A stretch of 64,000 nt of DNA from Kribbella kalugense (GTDB lineage: Bacteria; Actinomycetota; Actinomycetes; Propionibacteriales; Kribbellaceae): contig NZ_SODF01000001.1 of assembly GCF_004365875.1 (NCBI RefSeq), positions 3,100,001 through 3,164,000 of the forward strand. Direction: 5' to 3'. The translations under genes were made by a program, and so were the position numbers. Below the pieces are notes generated by a model. It saw nothing but the letters and a program-made list of their open reading frames with translations, was not told the DNA's origin and made no database searches. Below, piece after piece: positions 17,141-27,013 of the stretch; within the stretch, counting starts at the first letter, position 1; each line of letters starts with the position of its first letter.

Positions 17141-18505
17141 TTAACTGGCTGCGCGGCTGGTGATCTCCAACGTCAGCTCGTCGCGGTCGGCGCCGCGGTA
17201 GGCCAGCATCGAGTCGCGCATCCGCCGCTTGACCGGCGGCAGGTGGTTGACCGTGCGCATCGCCGTACGCATGCCGGCCAGCGCCACGCGTCCGATCACC
17301 GGCTTGTGCACCGGGTCGGCCGAGGTCATCTGCGCCCGCGACTTGATCACCGCGTCGAAGCCGTACTCGATCATCTTGGCCTCGTACTCGTTGACGGCCG
17401 GGATCAGCTCCCGGCGACCGTCGCGGACGTCGATCAGTGCGCGGCAGAGGTTCACGGCGTCGCGGAGCGCGGTGTTCGCACCCACGCCGCGGCCCGGAGT
17501 CATGGTGTGGATCGCGTCACCCAGCAGGGTCACGTTCGTGGTCTTCCACGGCTCCAGCGGGACCGAGGTCCAGATGTTCACCGGGAAACAGGTGCCCGGA
17601 TCGGTCAGCTCGAACAGGCGACGCAGGTTCGGGTTCCAGTCCGGGGTGACCTTCAGCGCGACCTCGACGAGCTCCTCGCCGCGCATCTCCATGATGTTCG
17701 CCGGCAGCTTGTCTTTGGTTGCCGACAGCCCCCAGTTGATGTAGTCGCGGGTGTTGTCGAACTGCAGGCCCGGCCAGTGCCGGATCAGCTCCTCGGTATT
17801 GCCGCCGATCCCGCTCTTCACCCGGCCGTCGCGGTCCCACCGGAACTCCATCACGTGCAGGATGCAGGCGAATCCGCGCGGCGCCTGGACGATCGAGATG
17901 CCCTCGAACACCTTCGGCGACACGAGTTTCGCGCTCTCGTCGGTGATCGGCAGCTTGCCGGCGATCGCGACGATGCCGGTCTCCTCGGTCTTCGCCTGCG
18001 GCAGGTATTGACGCCGTACCCGGGAGCCTGAACCGTCGGCGGCGACGAGAAGATCACCAGTGGCGCTCGTACCGTCAGCGAAGTACGCCGTGACCTGGTC
18101 GCCGTGTTGCTCGAACCGGGTGAACTCCTTGCCGAACTCGACCACGTCGTCCAGCCCGGTCAGCAGGATCTGGCGCAGCGTCATCCGGCTGATCGACTTC
18201 TCACTCTCGATCGGGTCCGTCGACGGCGGGATCTCCATCGACATCACCACTTTGAGGTCCTCGGTCAGAATGTTGAAGTACTTCGGGTCGCGGGCCTTGG
18301 TGGCCACGAACGTGTCGTACAACTCCGTCGGCAGCAGCGCATGCAGCGCCCGGCTGCCATCGGGGTCGATACCGACCCGGTAGCCGTGCAGACCGTCGGT
18401 CCGCAGCGCGTCGCGCTCGAACACGGTCACCTCGATCCCGGCCCGCTGCAGACCGTGGGCCAGCGCGAGCCCGCCGGTCCCGCCGCCAATCACCAGCACC
18501 TTCAT
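17141..18505 (-). CDS. FAD-dependent aromatic-type monooxygenase
   Basis: Flavoprotein hydroxylase of 454 residues, group A (PHBH fold). The dinucleotide motif GGGTGGLALAHGLQRAG is at the start, the FAD pyrophosphate motif VAADGSGSRVRRQYL is near 150, and GDAIHTMTPGRGVGANTAL near 325 binds FAD. Likely hydroxylates an aromatic or polyketide-like substrate with NAD(P)H and O2. It diverges from a MarR regulator with a structured control region at 18506-18565. This is the usual drug- or phenolic-responsive layout. Confidence 0.9.
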   Translation of the reverse strand: MKVLVIGGGTGGLALAHGLQRAGIEVTVFERDALRTDGLHGYRVGIDPDGSRALHALLPTELYDTFVATKARDPKYFNILTEDLKVVMSMEIPPSTDPIESEKSISRMTLRQILLTGLDDVVEFGKEFTRFEQHGDQVTAYFADGTSATGDLLVAADGSGSRVRRQYLPQAKTEETGIVAIAGKLPITDESAKLVSPKVFEGISIVQAPRGFACILHVMEFRWDRDGRVKSGIGGNTEELIRHWPGLQFDNTRDYINWGLSATKDKLPANIMEMRGEELVEVALKVTPDWNPNLRRLFELTDPGTCFPVNIWTSVPLEPWKTTNVTLLGDAIHTMTPGRGVGANTALRDAVNLCRALIDVRDGRRELIPAVNEYEAKMIEYGFDAVIKSRAQMTSADPVHKPVIGRVALAGMRTAMRTVNHLPPVKRRMRDSMLAYRGADRDELTLEITSRAAS

Positions 18506-18565
18506 TTTTCTCTCGCTCTCTCAAGTATCTTGGTAAATCGAGTATCTTGGAGATCCGAGAGAAAA
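18506..18565. promoter_or_regulatory. MarR control region: nested direct and inverted repeats
   Basis: A 10-bp inverted repeat (ttttctctcg at 18506-18515, cgagagaaaa at 18556-18565) encloses two direct copies of agtatcttgg at 18524-18533 and 18541-18550, spaced 17 bp apart. The block fills most of the gap between divergent monooxygenase and marR starts. Confidence 0.6.
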
Positions 18566-18589
18566 GCAAGCTCTATGCTGAGGCGGACC

Positions 18590-19036
18590 ATGACCAGTAC
18601 CCGTGATGAGCTCACCGGCGAGATCCAGCAGCGGCTGATCCGATTCATCGCCGAGGTGGTGCTGTACAACCAGGCGGTCTCCGCCAAGGTCGGTCTCGGC
18701 GCGAGCGACTCCCAGTTCATGACGCTGCTGCAGACGTACGGCCCGCTGACACCGCGGCAGCTCGCCGAACACACGGGCCTCACGTCCGGCACGGTCACCG
18801 GCGTCATCGACCGCCTCGAGTCGCACGGCTTCGTCACCCGCAAGCCTGACCCCGGCGACCGGCGCAAGGTGGTCGTCACGCCGTCGATGGAGGCGATCCA
18901 GGAGAAGCTCGTCCCGCTGTACGCCGACCAGGGCGCGCAGATGCAGCAACTCCTGGCGACCCGGTCTGTGGACGAGCTCCGGGTCATCCTGGCGTTTCTC
19001 ACCGACTCGGTCGACAACGCTGTAGCCCCGGACTAA
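18590..19036 (+). CDS. MarR-family regulator of monooxygenase
   Basis: Repressor of 148 residues from ATG 18590 (GAGGCGG just upstream); ATG 18575 is an in-frame alternative adding five residues. The winged helix core is LTPRQLAEHTGLTSGTVTGV with IDRLESHGFVTRKPDPGDRR as wing, the best conserved MarR feature. It diverges from the FAD monooxygenase and most likely represses both. Confidence 0.9.
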   Translation: MTSTRDELTGEIQQRLIRFIAEVVLYNQAVSAKVGLGASDSQFMTLLQTYGPLTPRQLAEHTGLTSGTVTGVIDRLESHGFVTRKPDPGDRRKVVVTPSMEAIQEKLVPLYADQGAQMQQLLATRSVDELRVILAFLTDSVDNAVAPD

Positions 19037-19076
19037 AGCCTTTGAGACCCGCGACGCCTTCCGAGACGCTTGCGCG

Positions 19077-19934
19077 GTGACGGAATTCCACGAGGACGGC
19101 CGGGCCGGCATCGACGCGGACCTGGTACGGCGACTGATCGCGCAGCAGTTCCCGCAGTGGGCCGACCTTGCGGTGACGCCGGTCAAGGTCGACGGCTGGG
19201 ACAACCGGACGTACCGCCTCGGTTCCGAGCTGACCGCGCGCCTGCCAACGGCCGCCGCCTACGTGCCGGCCGTGGACAAGGAGCACGAGTGGCTGCCGGT
19301 GCTCGCGCCTTACCTGCCGGTCGAGATCCCGACCGCGATTGCCAAGGGCGCGCCGGGCGAGGGATACCCGTATCCCTGGGCGATCCGGCGCTGGATCGAC
19401 GGCCGGACCGCATCAACCGACACCGTGACCGACCTGCCTGCCTTCGCGCGTGCGATCGCGGACTTCATCCTGGCGCTGCAGAGCGTCGACGCGACCGGCG
19501 GACCGCTTGCGGGCGAGCACAGCTTCTACCGCGGCGCGTCGCTGAAGCACTACCACGACGAGACGGTCGAGGCGCTCGGCGTACTGAAGGACCGCATCGA
19601 CGCGGACCTCGCGGGTGAGGTGTGGGACGCCGCTCTGGCGTCAACGTGGGATCGGCCGCCGATGTGGTTCCACGGTGACATCGCGAGCGGCAATCTCCTT
19701 GTGCAGGACGGCCGCCTGTCCGCGGTCATCGACTTCGGTACGTCGGGCGTCGGCGATCCGGCCTGTGATCTCGTGATCGCCTACACGTTCTTCTCCGGCG
19801 AGTCACGTTCCGCCTTCCGCGACGCCGTACAGCAGGACTCGGCAACCTGGGCTCGCGCCCGCGGCTGGGCCTTGTGGAAGGCACTCATCACCGAAGACAT
19901 CCCAACCATCCAGACCGTGCTGGAGGACCACTAA
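19077..19934 (+). CDS. Aminoglycoside phosphotransferase-family kinase
   Basis: Protein-kinase-fold small-molecule phosphotransferase of 285 residues, GTG start. The catalytic loop FHGDIASGNLL holds the HGD Asp, and IDFGTSGVGDPACDL carries the metal-binding DFG-like Asp. The N-lobe is recognisable in WDNRTYRLGSELTARLP. The substrate is unknown; members often phosphorylate antibiotics, but many chromosomal ones act on housekeeping metabolites. The last four bases overlap the convergent SRPBCC gene. Confidence 0.85.
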   Translation: MTEFHEDGRAGIDADLVRRLIAQQFPQWADLAVTPVKVDGWDNRTYRLGSELTARLPTAAAYVPAVDKEHEWLPVLAPYLPVEIPTAIAKGAPGEGYPYPWAIRRWIDGRTASTDTVTDLPAFARAIADFILALQSVDATGGPLAGEHSFYRGASLKHYHDETVEALGVLKDRIDADLAGEVWDAALASTWDRPPMWFHGDIASGNLLVQDGRLSAVIDFGTSGVGDPACDLVIAYTFFSGESRSAFRDAVQQDSATWARARGWALWKALITEDIPTIQTVLEDH

Positions 19935-20413
19935 CGCGCGGCCTCGTTCTCCGCGACTGCGGCGAGCTGCTTGGTGACCGTACCCCAGCCGTCGGCGAAC
20001 CCGAGTTCGGCGTGACGTGCCCGGCTCGCCGGATCACCATGCCGTACGACGATCCGGTAGTCCGTACCGTCCGGATGATCGGCCAGCAGGACCTCGGCCG
20101 TCATCGCGATCGGCTGCGGACTCACGGGACGCCAGTTGCTGTCGATCGCATTCGTGAACACGATCCGCTCGAGCTCGTCGGCCACCAGAATCACCGCATC
20201 CAGATGCGGCCCGAACAGCGCCCCGTCATCGCTCAGCTGCGTTACCATCCCGCCGCCTGGGCGAATCTCTAGGCGCTCGACCCGGCAGACCGCCGGCGCC
20301 GGCACCCACCACTGCTCGAACTGCGCCGGGTCCGTCCACGCCTTCCAGACGGTCGCCCGCGGGGCACGGATGATCCGCTCCACGGTCAGGTCGAGCTCGG
20401 GATCAAGATTCAT
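19931..20413 (-). CDS. SRPBCC/AHSA1-domain protein (ArsR partner)
   Basis: START-like ligand-binding protein of 160 residues from ATG 20413. Motifs: TVERIIRAPRATVWKAWTDP at about 9-28, FEQWWVP and GWGTVTKQLAAV, typical of the AHSA1 (activator of Hsp90 ATPase-like) group. The ATG overlaps the ArsR stop as ATGA, so both genes are cotranscribed and coupled. ArsR/SRPBCC pairs are widespread in actinomycetes; the physiological ligand is unknown. Confidence 0.9.
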   Translation of the reverse strand: MNLDPELDLTVERIIRAPRATVWKAWTDPAQFEQWWVPAPAVCRVERLEIRPGGGMVTQLSDDGALFGPHLDAVILVADELERIVFTNAIDSNWRPVSPQPIAMTAEVLLADHPDGTDYRIVVRHGDPASRARHAELGFADGWGTVTKQLAAVAENEAAR

Positions 20414-20745
20414 GACTCCTCCATCGGTTCTGTGACGAGGCTTTCCAGCCGATCGGTTCGGTCTTCCCAAGTCCGGCGCTGCTCGGCGAGCCAGTCGTCC
20501 ACCAGCGCCAGCCGGTCGCGATTCAGCACACAGGTCCGCACCCGGCCGACCTTGACCGTGCGGATCAGGCCGTTCGACTCCAGCGTCCGGACGTGCTTCA
20601 TGAACGACGGCAGCGTGATCGGGAAGTCCGCCGCGAGCTCACCCACACTCGTCGGCCCGCGACCGAGCCGCCGGATCACGCTGCGCCGGGTCGGGTCGGC
20701 GAGCGCCACGAACACGCCGTCCACCTCAGCCGAATACTGTGCCAT
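20410..20745 (-). CDS. ArsR-family regulator
   Basis: Winged-helix repressor of 111 residues. FVALADPTRRSVIRRLGRG, then SVGELAADFPITLPSFMKHV as recognition helix, is the classic pattern. There is no metal-binding Cys motif, so it is unlikely to sense arsenic or zinc. A strong 11-bp inverted repeat lies 22 bp upstream of its start (20767-20794), consistent with autoregulation of the two-gene operon. Confidence 0.92.
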   Translation of the reverse strand: MAQYSAEVDGVFVALADPTRRSVIRRLGRGPTSVGELAADFPITLPSFMKHVRTLESNGLIRTVKVGRVRTCVLNRDRLALVDDWLAEQRRTWEDRTDRLESLVTEPMEES

Positions 20746-20766
20746 GAGGCTAAGTATTGCCTGCTC

Positions 20767-20794
20767 CGATAGTTAGCGCAAGGGCTAACTATCG
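20767..20794. promoter_or_regulatory. ArsR operator
   Basis: Perfect 11-bp inverted repeat cgatagttagc / gctaactatcg with a 6-nt spacer, directly upstream of the ArsR/SRPBCC operon. A second related AT-rich stretch (gctaagtattgc, 20750-20761) overlaps the start region. Confidence 0.75.
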
Positions 20795-20800
20795 CGAGAT

Positions 20801-20821
20801 CCTCACCCCGTGGGGGTGAGG
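20801..20821. promoter_or_regulatory. CTCACCCC-GGGGTGAG palindrome upstream of DUF6325 operon
   Basis: Perfect 9-bp inverted repeat with 3-nt spacer, 60 bp before the next rightward gene and between two divergent genes, so it cannot be a normal terminator for either. An almost identical palindrome ends the same operon at 22173-22191. Confidence 0.5.
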
Positions 20822-20881
20822 TGGACGTCCCGTCGCCGGAACTAGGGTGCGCCGTGGAGGTCGTCTGCTGAGGGAGGCAAC

Positions 20882-21310
20882 ATGGCCGGCATCGGGCCTG
20901 TCGAGTACGTGGTGATCGAGTTTCCCGGGAACCGCTTCAAGGGTGAGATCGTGCCGGTCCTCGCCGAGCTGGTCGACAACGAGTTGGTCCGCATTCTCGA
21001 CGTCGCCTTCATCAAGAAGGACGCCGACGAGACCGTGACCATGTTCGAGTACGACGGCCTGGACGAGGTCCTCGAGTTCGGCTTCGCCGCCGTCGACGGC
21101 GCGGCCGGCGGGCTACTGAGCGACGAAGATCTCCGAATGGCGGCCGAGGTCCTCGCACCCGACAGCTCGGCGGCCCTGCTGGTCTGGGAGGACCGCTGGG
21201 CGGCGCGACTCGCGCAGACGATTCGGGACGCGGGTGGCCGGATCACGACCGGCGAACGGATTCCGCCGGAGATCGTAGAGAAGGCGCTGGCAGACATCGA
21301 GGCCGGCTGA
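20882..21310 (+). CDS. DUF6325/DUF1269-like protein
   Basis: Protein of 142 residues, function unknown. GPVEYVVIEFPGNRFKGEIV at the start and the long acidic middle match the DUF6325 group (formerly lumped with DUF1269), small proteins common in actinomycete stress loci. There are no membrane segments. GAGGGAGG upstream gives the ribosome site. It is the first of three closely spaced genes with a SHOCT-domain protein and a small membrane protein. Confidence 0.75.
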   Translation: MAGIGPVEYVVIEFPGNRFKGEIVPVLAELVDNELVRILDVAFIKKDADETVTMFEYDGLDEVLEFGFAAVDGAAGGLLSDEDLRMAAEVLAPDSSAALLVWEDRWAARLAQTIRDAGGRITTGERIPPEIVEKALADIEAG

Positions 21311-21348
21311 CGAATGTGCCCGCAGCGACGGGCAGAAAGGAGGCGGCG

Positions 21349-21675
21349 ATGTTCCGACGTCGAGTCGGGAGAGCCGGCCGTCCAGGTCTGATCAGCACGA
21401 TGGCCCGTACGGCGGTCGTCGCCGGTACGGCGAGCGCTGTCGCCGGCGGGGTTTCGCGGCAGCAGCAGGCAAGGGCACAGCAAGAAGCCGACGCGGAGGC
21501 CTACCGGCAGCAGCAGGCGATGGCCGCGCAGCAGCCTCCGGTCCAGCCGTCCGCCGCCGCGCCGCCGGTGATGGATGTGGTGGCGCAACTGAAGGAACTC
21601 GCGGCACTGAAGGAACAGGGCATCCTCACCGAGGAAGAGTTCGCCACGCAGAAGGCCCGCGTCCTGCGGTCCTGA
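21349..21675 (+). CDS. SHOCT-domain protein
   Basis: Small protein of 108 residues from ATG 21349, preceded by the strong site AAAGGAGGCG. The basic N-terminus and a weakly hydrophobic Ala/Val stretch at about 16-40 are followed by a Gln-rich helix and a C-terminal SHOCT motif (LKELAALKEQGILTEEEFAT, then QKARVL). SHOCT domains promote oligomerisation or membrane attachment. The 38-bp gap to DUF6325 and 23-bp gap to the next gene suggest an operon. Confidence 0.82.
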   Translation: MFRRRVGRAGRPGLISTMARTAVVAGTASAVAGGVSRQQQARAQQEADAEAYRQQQAMAAQQPPVQPSAAAPPVMDVVAQLKELAALKEQGILTEEEFATQKARVLRS

Positions 21676-21698
21676 TCCACACCCGACTACCTGAGCGA

Positions 21699-22163
21699 GT
21701 GGTCCAGATGCAGCCTTACCAGCCCGGTGACGCCGCGACGCGGCCCGCCGTCGACGTCAGACGGTTGTGGTCGGGCGGCCTGGCCACAGCGCTGGTGGCC
21801 GCCCTCGTCGCGGTCGTCGGCGTGGTGATCGCCCGCGGCATCCTCGACATCCCGGTCCTGGCACCTGAGGGCTCCGGAACCTTCGGCGATGCCACTACCG
21901 GCGGCCTGGCCCTCGCCGCGGCCGCGGCCGCACTGGTGGCCACAGCGCTGATCCACCTGCTCCTGCTCTCCACACCGCGGCCGTTCGCGTTCTTCGATTG
22001 GATCGTCGGACTGGTGACCGTGCTGGCGGCCGCCTTCCCGTTCAGCTTCGATGCCGAGCTCGATGCGAAGGTGGCCACCGCGATCATCAACGTTCTCATC
22101 GGGATCGCGATCGGCACTCTCACCAGCGGCGCGGCCAGACGGTCGCTAAGACGACGCGGCTGA
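21699..22163 (+). CDS. Small integral membrane protein, DUF6069-like
   Basis: Membrane protein of 154 residues (GTG 21699) or 151 (ATG 21708). Four hydrophobic segments at roughly 28-50, 70-90, 98-115 and 128-145; the ends are charged. DUF6069 members have this four-helix layout. It completes the DUF6325/SHOCT operon, which ends with the hairpin at 22165-22200. Function unknown. Confidence 0.7.
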   Translation: MVQMQPYQPGDAATRPAVDVRRLWSGGLATALVAALVAVVGVVIARGILDIPVLAPEGSGTFGDATTGGLALAAAAAALVATALIHLLLLSTPRPFAFFDWIVGLVTVLAAAFPFSFDAELDAKVATAIINVLIGIAIGTLTSGAARRSLRRRG

Positions 22164-22164
22164 G

Positions 22165-22200
22165 AACTCGACCTCACCCGTCAGGGGTGAGATCGAGTTT
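22165..22200. terminator. Terminator with short T run
   Basis: Stem aactcga-c-ctcaccc with gggtgag-a-tcgagtt, one mismatch, then ttt. It separates the convergent DUF6069 and EttA genes. The inner 7-bp arms echo the palindrome at 20801-20821. Confidence 0.8.
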
Positions 22201-22241
22201 CCGTAGTCGTCGGCCAGCGCGGCGCCGCGTCGGCCGTCCGG

Positions 22242-23924
<1,683 letters not shown>

Positions 23925-24072
23925 ACCCCAGAGCCTATGTGCTCGACCCCGTCGAATCCCAACCAGCCCTGAGGTTGTCCACAGCCGCGAACCTCACGGT
24001 GCCGGGTGGGGCGGGAGCGGTGCATCTTCTCCGGTGACAGCGCATCCCGCGATCGATCGGAAGGCGGCCATC

Positions 24073-24564
24073 ATGAGCCTCGGCGAAACCTACGTGACAG
24101 TTCTCGGCTGGGTCGGCAGCGACCCCGACTTCAAGGAGGTCGGCCAGGTCCCGCATGCGACCTTCCGGATGGCCTCGACCCCACGCCAGTGGGAGAAGAC
24201 TCTCCAGCGGTACGTCGACAAGCCGACGACCTGGTTCACCGTCGACTGCTGGCGACTCCTTGCCCAGAACGCGTTCGACTCCATCCATGTCGGCCAGCCG
24301 ATCATCGTTACCGGCCGACTGCGCACCCACGAGTGGACCAACCAGGCCGGCGAGCCACACAGTCGCGTGATCCTGGAGGCCTTCTCCATCGGCCACGACC
24401 TGACCCGCGGTACGACGACCTTCACCAAGAACCCGCCTCGCCCCGAGGCGGCTTTGACCGAAGCAGCTGAGACGACGGCGACGCCTTTTCCGGCCGACGA
24501 GTACTCGGCCGCTCCGCTCCCCCTGTCCGCGACCGCAGAGCCGGTGGAAGCGGAGGCAGCGTGA
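24073..24564 (+). CDS. Single-stranded DNA-binding protein (accessory SSB paralogue)
   Basis: OB-fold protein of 163 residues from ATG 24073. TYVTVLGWVGSDPDFKEV and ATFRMASTPRQWEK match the SSB core, with VGQPIIVTGRLRTHEW near 78-93. The C-terminal tail is Ala/Pro/Glu-rich but lacks the DDDIPF-like acidic tip of housekeeping SSB, so it probably does not recruit SSB partners in the usual way. It is likely a secondary SSB (SsbB-type) expressed under special conditions. It sits alone, away from rpsF/rpsR. Confidence 0.85.
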   Translation: MSLGETYVTVLGWVGSDPDFKEVGQVPHATFRMASTPRQWEKTLQRYVDKPTTWFTVDCWRLLAQNAFDSIHVGQPIIVTGRLRTHEWTNQAGEPHSRVILEAFSIGHDLTRGTTTFTKNPPRPEAALTEAAETTATPFPADEYSAAPLPLSATAEPVEAEAA

Positions 24565-24575
24565 TTATCTCACCC

Positions 24576-24605
24576 TTGACTTATATAAGCCCTGCCCGGC
24601 ATTCT
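24576..24605 (+). promoter_or_regulatory. Possible promoter/operator of SRPBCC gene
   Basis: ttgact at 24576-24581 with cattct at 24600-24605 (18-bp spacing) could be -35/-10 elements. They overlap a perfect 10-bp palindrome cttatataag at 24580-24589, AT-rich in a GC-rich setting, which may be a repressor site. Confidence 0.4.
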
Positions 24606-24645
24606 GAGGTCCATCCCAGCAGCCGAGCAGGAGAGGGAATCACCT

Positions 24646-25263
24646 GTGATCGACATTCTCGAACACCTCAACGCGGTCCAGCGCGAGGTCAGCCGCACCG
24701 GCGAGACCGTGACGGTGCTGATGCGCCGCACGTACCAGGCCGAGCCGGCCGAGGTGTGGCACGCCCTCACGGACCCCGAGCGGATGAAGCGCTGGTTCAT
24801 GCCCGTCACCGGCGACCTCGAGGTTGGCGGCAGCTTCCAGCTGGAGGGCAACGCCGGCGGCGAGATCCTGGAATGCGAGCCGCCGAAGCGGTTCAAGGTG
24901 ACGTTCGGCGGACCGACCAGCCTCCTCGAGCTGCGTTTGCGGCCCGGCGCGGGCTCTTCCACCGAGCTCGAGCTCGAACACTCGATGGCCGAGGCACCGG
25001 CACCTGGCGGTTCGGGCGCGCTCTGGGTCGGCCCGGGCTGGGACGGCGGCCTGCTCGGCCTCGACCTCTACGTCACCGGCGAGCTGCCGGCGGACGCCGA
25101 CCCGGTCGAGATGGCCAACTCAGACGAGGTGATCAGCTACAACGAGCAGTCCGTCCGAGCCTGGATCGAAGCCATCCGCGCCTCAGGCACCACGTCAGAG
25201 GAGGACCTGATGTCAGCAGCCAAGGTCGCCATGTCGCAGTACGCGCCCGACGCCGAGCTCTAA
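24646..25263 (+). CDS. SRPBCC-domain protein (orphan)
   Basis: START-like protein of 205 residues with GTG start. RRTYQAEPAEVWHALTDPER at about 27-46 and RWFMPVTGDLEVGGSFQL match the AHSA1 group. A C-terminal helix extension (EEDLMSAAKVAMSQYA) exceeds the usual ~150 residues. Unlike the copy at 19931 no ArsR gene is adjacent, though a palindrome lies in its promoter. A regulator elsewhere, or the ArsR 4 kb upstream, may act on it. Confidence 0.82.
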   Translation: MIDILEHLNAVQREVSRTGETVTVLMRRTYQAEPAEVWHALTDPERMKRWFMPVTGDLEVGGSFQLEGNAGGEILECEPPKRFKVTFGGPTSLLELRLRPGAGSSTELELEHSMAEAPAPGGSGALWVGPGWDGGLLGLDLYVTGELPADADPVEMANSDEVISYNEQSVRAWIEAIRASGTTSEEDLMSAAKVAMSQYAPDAEL

Positions 25264-25301
25264 CCTCTGGTCCACCGACCTTTGGTCCGTTGACCGCGGT
25301 C

Positions 25302-25333
25302 ACGTCACCCGGGTCTGTTCGACCGGGTGACGT
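25302..25333. terminator. Bidirectional terminator
   Basis: Perfect 11-bp stem (acgtcacccgg with ccgggtgacgt) and 10-nt loop, ending one base before the stop of the leftward GTPase gene and 38 bp after the SRPBCC gene. Confidence 0.8.
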
Positions 25334-27013
25334 CTACCGGCGAGCGATGGCCAGGCTGTCCCGGCAGGTCGTGTACGCGGTGAGCTCCTCGGTCGCCGGC
25401 GCAACAACGTGGCTGTCAGCAACTTTCTCGAGCTCGGTCCGCAGCGCCTTCGCCACCTGGCGGGACCGCCGGATCGCGCCGTTGGTCGCGAACACCCGGC
25501 AGACGAAGGACAGCGCCAGCCCGAGTACGGCGCCACCGACGAGCATGATCCACGCGTACGGGATGTCGTTCCACTCCGGCAGCGGCGGGTCGTTCAGATC
25601 GGCGATCCGCGCCACCAGCAAGGCGATCAGCCACGCGGCGCCGCCGAGCGTGACCAGGAACAGCAACCACTGCACAATCCGGGCGACACCCCACCAGCCG
25701 GGATTGTTGGTCGCACCAAGGTCCGTTCGCGCGACCGCCTGGTCGAGCTCGTCCCCGAGCGACTCCTCGCGACGCCGGATCGTCGAGCGCACCGAGTCGG
25801 CCCACGGCCGCGACAGCCCTTCCGCGGCCTTGTTCGTAATCGTTCGGACGGCGGCATCCATGCGCGCTCGCTGCACAGGAGTTGCCGCAGGCAACGAAGA
25901 GCGCGCGATCGCCACCTCGCTGGACGCTGACTTCCGCAAGGCCTTGCCCTGCTCCCGCGACACCTGGTCGCCGTGCAGCCGCCGCAACGGATCCGGACGG
26001 AATCGCCCGAGCCACTTGGTCAACGGCCATCCCGTCGCAGCCCGAGCCCGCTGCAGATACGAGCGCCGTACGGCGTCCGACACCACGGAGAGACCGCTCG
26101 CATCCGACAGCGCGTCGACCAGCTCGGTGACGTCTGCCTCGGCGATCTCCGGGGTCTTCGCGTTGCCGCACTGGCTCGCCATCCGGTCCGCGACCCGATC
26201 GACGTCGGCGGACAGGCGCTCGCGTGCGGAGCGCTTGTTGCTGACGCGCTTGACCAGCAGGCCACGCACCTCTTCCAGACCGTCGCCACTGACCGCGGAG
26301 GTCGCGACGACCGTCGGCGACTTGAGACCGTCCGACTTGAGCAACCGCTCCAGGTCCTCGAGGCAGCTCTTCCGCTGCTCCGGCGTCAGCTTGTCGATGT
26401 GGTTCAGCGCGAAGACCATCACCCCGGAATGCGAGGCGAACGGCTTGATGTACCGGTTGTGCAGCGCCGCATCGGCGTACTTCTGCGGATCGACCACCCA
26501 CACGAGCAGGTCGACCAACTCGACCAGGCGGTCGACGATCAGGCGGTGCTCGACCTCGGTCGAATCATGGTCGGGAAGGTCCAGCAGGACCAGACCGTCC
26601 AGGTCCTCGGACTGCGCCTCCTCGAGCGAGCTCCGATGCTGCACCTGGTGCCGGCGCGGAATGCCCAGCCAGGTCAGCACCTCGCCGGCCGGCTCGTCGC
26701 CCCAGACACAAGCCAGCGGCATCGAGCTCGTCGGCCGTCGCGTTCCGATCGCGGCCAGGTCCAGCCCGGTCAGCGCGTTGAACAACGACGACTTCCCCGA
26801 GCCGGTCGCACCTGCCAGCGCGACCACGGTCAGGTCGCCGGACATGCGCAGGCGTTGCCCGGCGCGGTCGACGATCTGCGTGGCCTCGGTGAGCACCACC
26901 GGATCGAGCCGGCCGTCACCGGCCTTCGCGGCTACCTCGAGCGCGTCGATCTTCTTCAGGACATCGGTTTCGCCCCGGACCGGGGTCTCGACCGTATCCA
27001 CTGTTTCCGTCAC
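25334..27013 (-). CDS. Dynamin-like/YfjP-type membrane GTPase (short partner)
   Basis: GTPase of 559 residues. G1 P-loop GATGSGKSSLFNAL at about 68-81, G3 LLDLPDHDS near 150 and a G4-like ALNHIDKLT near 205. Two hydrophobic hairpin segments follow at about 440-468 and 487-511, so the protein is probably anchored in the membrane. Helical regions surround the G domain, as in bacterial dynamin-like proteins. Its ATG overlaps the stop of the large GTPase by four bases (ATGA), so the pair is made together. Paired dynamin-like proteins remodel membranes in actinomycetes (DynA/DynB in Streptomyces sporulation); whether this pair does so is unknown. Confidence 0.85.
   Translation of the reverse strand: MTETVDTVETPVRGETDVLKKIDALEVAAKAGDGRLDPVVLTEATQIVDRAGQRLRMSGDLTVVALAGATGSGKSSLFNALTGLDLAAIGTRRPTSSMPLACVWGDEPAGEVLTWLGIPRRHQVQHRSSLEEAQSEDLDGLVLLDLPDHDSTEVEHRLIVDRLVELVDLLVWVVDPQKYADAALHNRYIKPFASHSGVMVFALNHIDKLTPEQRKSCLEDLERLLKSDGLKSPTVVATSAVSGDGLEEVRGLLVKRVSNKRSARERLSADVDRVADRMASQCGNAKTPEIAEADVTELVDALSDASGLSVVSDAVRRSYLQRARAATGWPLTKWLGRFRPDPLRRLHGDQVSREQGKALRKSASSEVAIARSSLPAATPVQRARMDAAVRTITNKAAEGLSRPWADSVRSTIRRREESLGDELDQAVARTDLGATNNPGWWGVARIVQWLLFLVTLGGAAWLIALLVARIADLNDPPLPEWNDIPYAWIMLVGGAVLGLALSFVCRVFATNGAIRRSRQVAKALRTELEKVADSHVVAPATEELTAYTTCRDSLAIARR

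Noticed and set aside
20801..20821. Terminator of the ArsR or DUF6325 gene
   Set aside because: Both adjacent genes are transcribed away from it, so it cannot terminate either.
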